Positions 4,537 to 5,207 of a stretch of 5,207 bases of DNA are shown here, piece by piece (the first letter of the stretch is position 1; every line of letters starts with the position of its first letter). The notes below the pieces were generated by a model. The model did no database searches and was not told where the DNA came from. It saw nothing but the letters and a program-made list of their open reading frames with translations. Source of the DNA: G039029935 sp039029935 (lineage in GTDB: Bacteria; Chloroflexota; Anaerolineae; Caldilineales; Caldilineaceae); NCBI GenBank assembly GCA_039029935.1, contig JBCCFC010000998.1:1-5207 (forward strand). The letters run 5' to 3'. The position numbers and the translations under genes are program-made.

Positions 4537-5207
4537 TTACTCAATAAACGTTGCCGCGACATCTGTATTTTCGCCGATTCGCTGGGCATCGGATGCATCA
4601 TTCTCTAGTTTATCAGCCTCCAACCCATCAGCGTTTGTGGCATCAACAACCGCATCAGCCTCGGCGGGAGCACTCACGGGTGGTGTCTCCGCCTCTAGCT
4701 CGACATCACCCTTTGCCAGCGTATCTCCATCCAACTTGCCATGAAATTCGGTCAACTGTGGAACCCATTCGGAGATGCTGCGCACCACCCTGGGTACCAA
4801 GATGTAGCCATTGAATTTGATGTATGCAATCGAAGGCAGTGTGCGCCGCAGAAATGCCCGCATCTCGTCGCTATCCTTAAAATAGACCTGCAACACGAGA
4901 TCACAGTCGCCAATGCCATAGGCGATAAAGGCCACCTGGGGCATCTGCTCAAACTGCTGCACCACCTCTTCCTCAAACTCTGGCTCGACATCGAGAAAGA
5001 TGAGAACACGGATCGAAAAGCCAAATGCCTTGGGGTTGACCACTGCGCGGAACGAAATGATCTCTTCATCCAAGAGACGGCGAATGCGTTTGCGCACCGT
5101 GCGTTCATGCGCCCCCACGCGCCGCGCAATCTTGGCTGCATCCAAACGCCCCAACTCTTGAATTTCATGAATCATTTGATAATCGAGCTGATCTAAAAAT
5201 TTATTTG
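4537..5207 (-). CDS. Lrp/AsnC-family transcriptional regulator (5' end beyond window)
   Basis: DNA-binding regulator of the feast/famine type, which usually forms dimers or octamers that sense amino acids or related small molecules. The frame stays open past the ATG at 5175 to the window edge. The extra codons read NKFLDQLDYQ, so LDQLDYQMIHEIQELGRLDAAKIA matches the conserved Lrp N-terminal pattern LDxxDxxIIxxL. The Met at 5175 is therefore probably internal. Counting from that Met, the helix-turn-helix spans about residues 11-40 (AAKIARRVGAHERTVRKRIRRL) and the RAM ligand-binding/oligomerisation domain about 55-140, with the characteristic GIGDCDLVLQVYF. A tail of about 65 residues (147-212), rich in Ala, Asp and Glu (18 acidic against 4 basic), is absent from typical members of about 150-165 residues. 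The downstream neighbour is the MFS transporter, a possible target. Confidence 0.9.
   Translation of the reverse strand, partial: NKFLDQLDYQMIHEIQELGRLDAAKIARRVGAHERTVRKRIRRLLDEEIISFRAVVNPKAFGFSIRVLIFLDVEPEFEEEVVQQFEQMPQVAFIAYGIGDCDLVLQVYFKDSDEMRAFLRRTLPSIAYIKFNGYILVPRVVRSISEWVPQLTEFHGKLDGDTLAKGDVELEAETPPVSAPAEADAVVDATNADGLEADKLENDASDAQRIGENTDVAATFIE

Noticed and set aside
4741..5196. Plus-strand frame of about 150 codons opposite the regulator
   Set aside because: The minus-strand frame has clear HTH and RAM domain signatures; the plus frame is its antisense shadow.

Overview
The window reads as ordinary bacterial chromosome. All confidently called genes lie on the minus strand, so transcription runs from right to left: an Lrp/AsnC-family regulator (5' end off the right edge), a large repeat array, an MFS transporter, the tRNA thiolase mnmA, two short minisatellites, and two small membrane proteins. 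At the far left an open frame on the plus strand may be the 3' end of a convergent gene. The host cannot be fixed from the sequence. The MnmA subtype (NPCxxCN and DLCF active-site motifs) and the intergenic CAGGT...ACCTG palindromes suggest an environmental bacterium such as a Chloroflexota member, but this is a low-confidence impression.

Region by region: 1-194 holds an open plus-strand frame with no recognised product. 185-203 is a short palindrome between the convergent stops. 218-628 encodes a one-helix membrane protein with a Ser/Thr-rich tail. 694-966 encodes a three-helix hydrophobic protein. 993-1134 holds two unrelated tandem repeats directly after the mnmA stop. 1138-2265 is mnmA, with a candidate promoter placed so that the mRNA would be almost leaderless. 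2326-4020 is a DHA2-like MFS exporter with an unusual N-terminal extension of about 105 residues. 4040-4527 is an array of nine 55-bp units that nearly fills the gap between transporter and regulator. 4537-5207 is the regulator, with an acidic C-terminal tail.

The regulator and transporter are neighbours in the same orientation, which is compatible with the regulator controlling the exporter, but no ligand or operator can be read here. mnmA is a housekeeping gene and probably has its own promoter; the two small membrane proteins may be cotranscribed with it. The most noteworthy item is the array. Each consensus unit can be partitioned completely into a three-way-junction fold: a 4-bp closing stem, two 7-bp hairpins with 5-nt loops, and one unpaired base. 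An 8-nt linker separates units. No cas gene, transposase or other obvious partner is present in the window.
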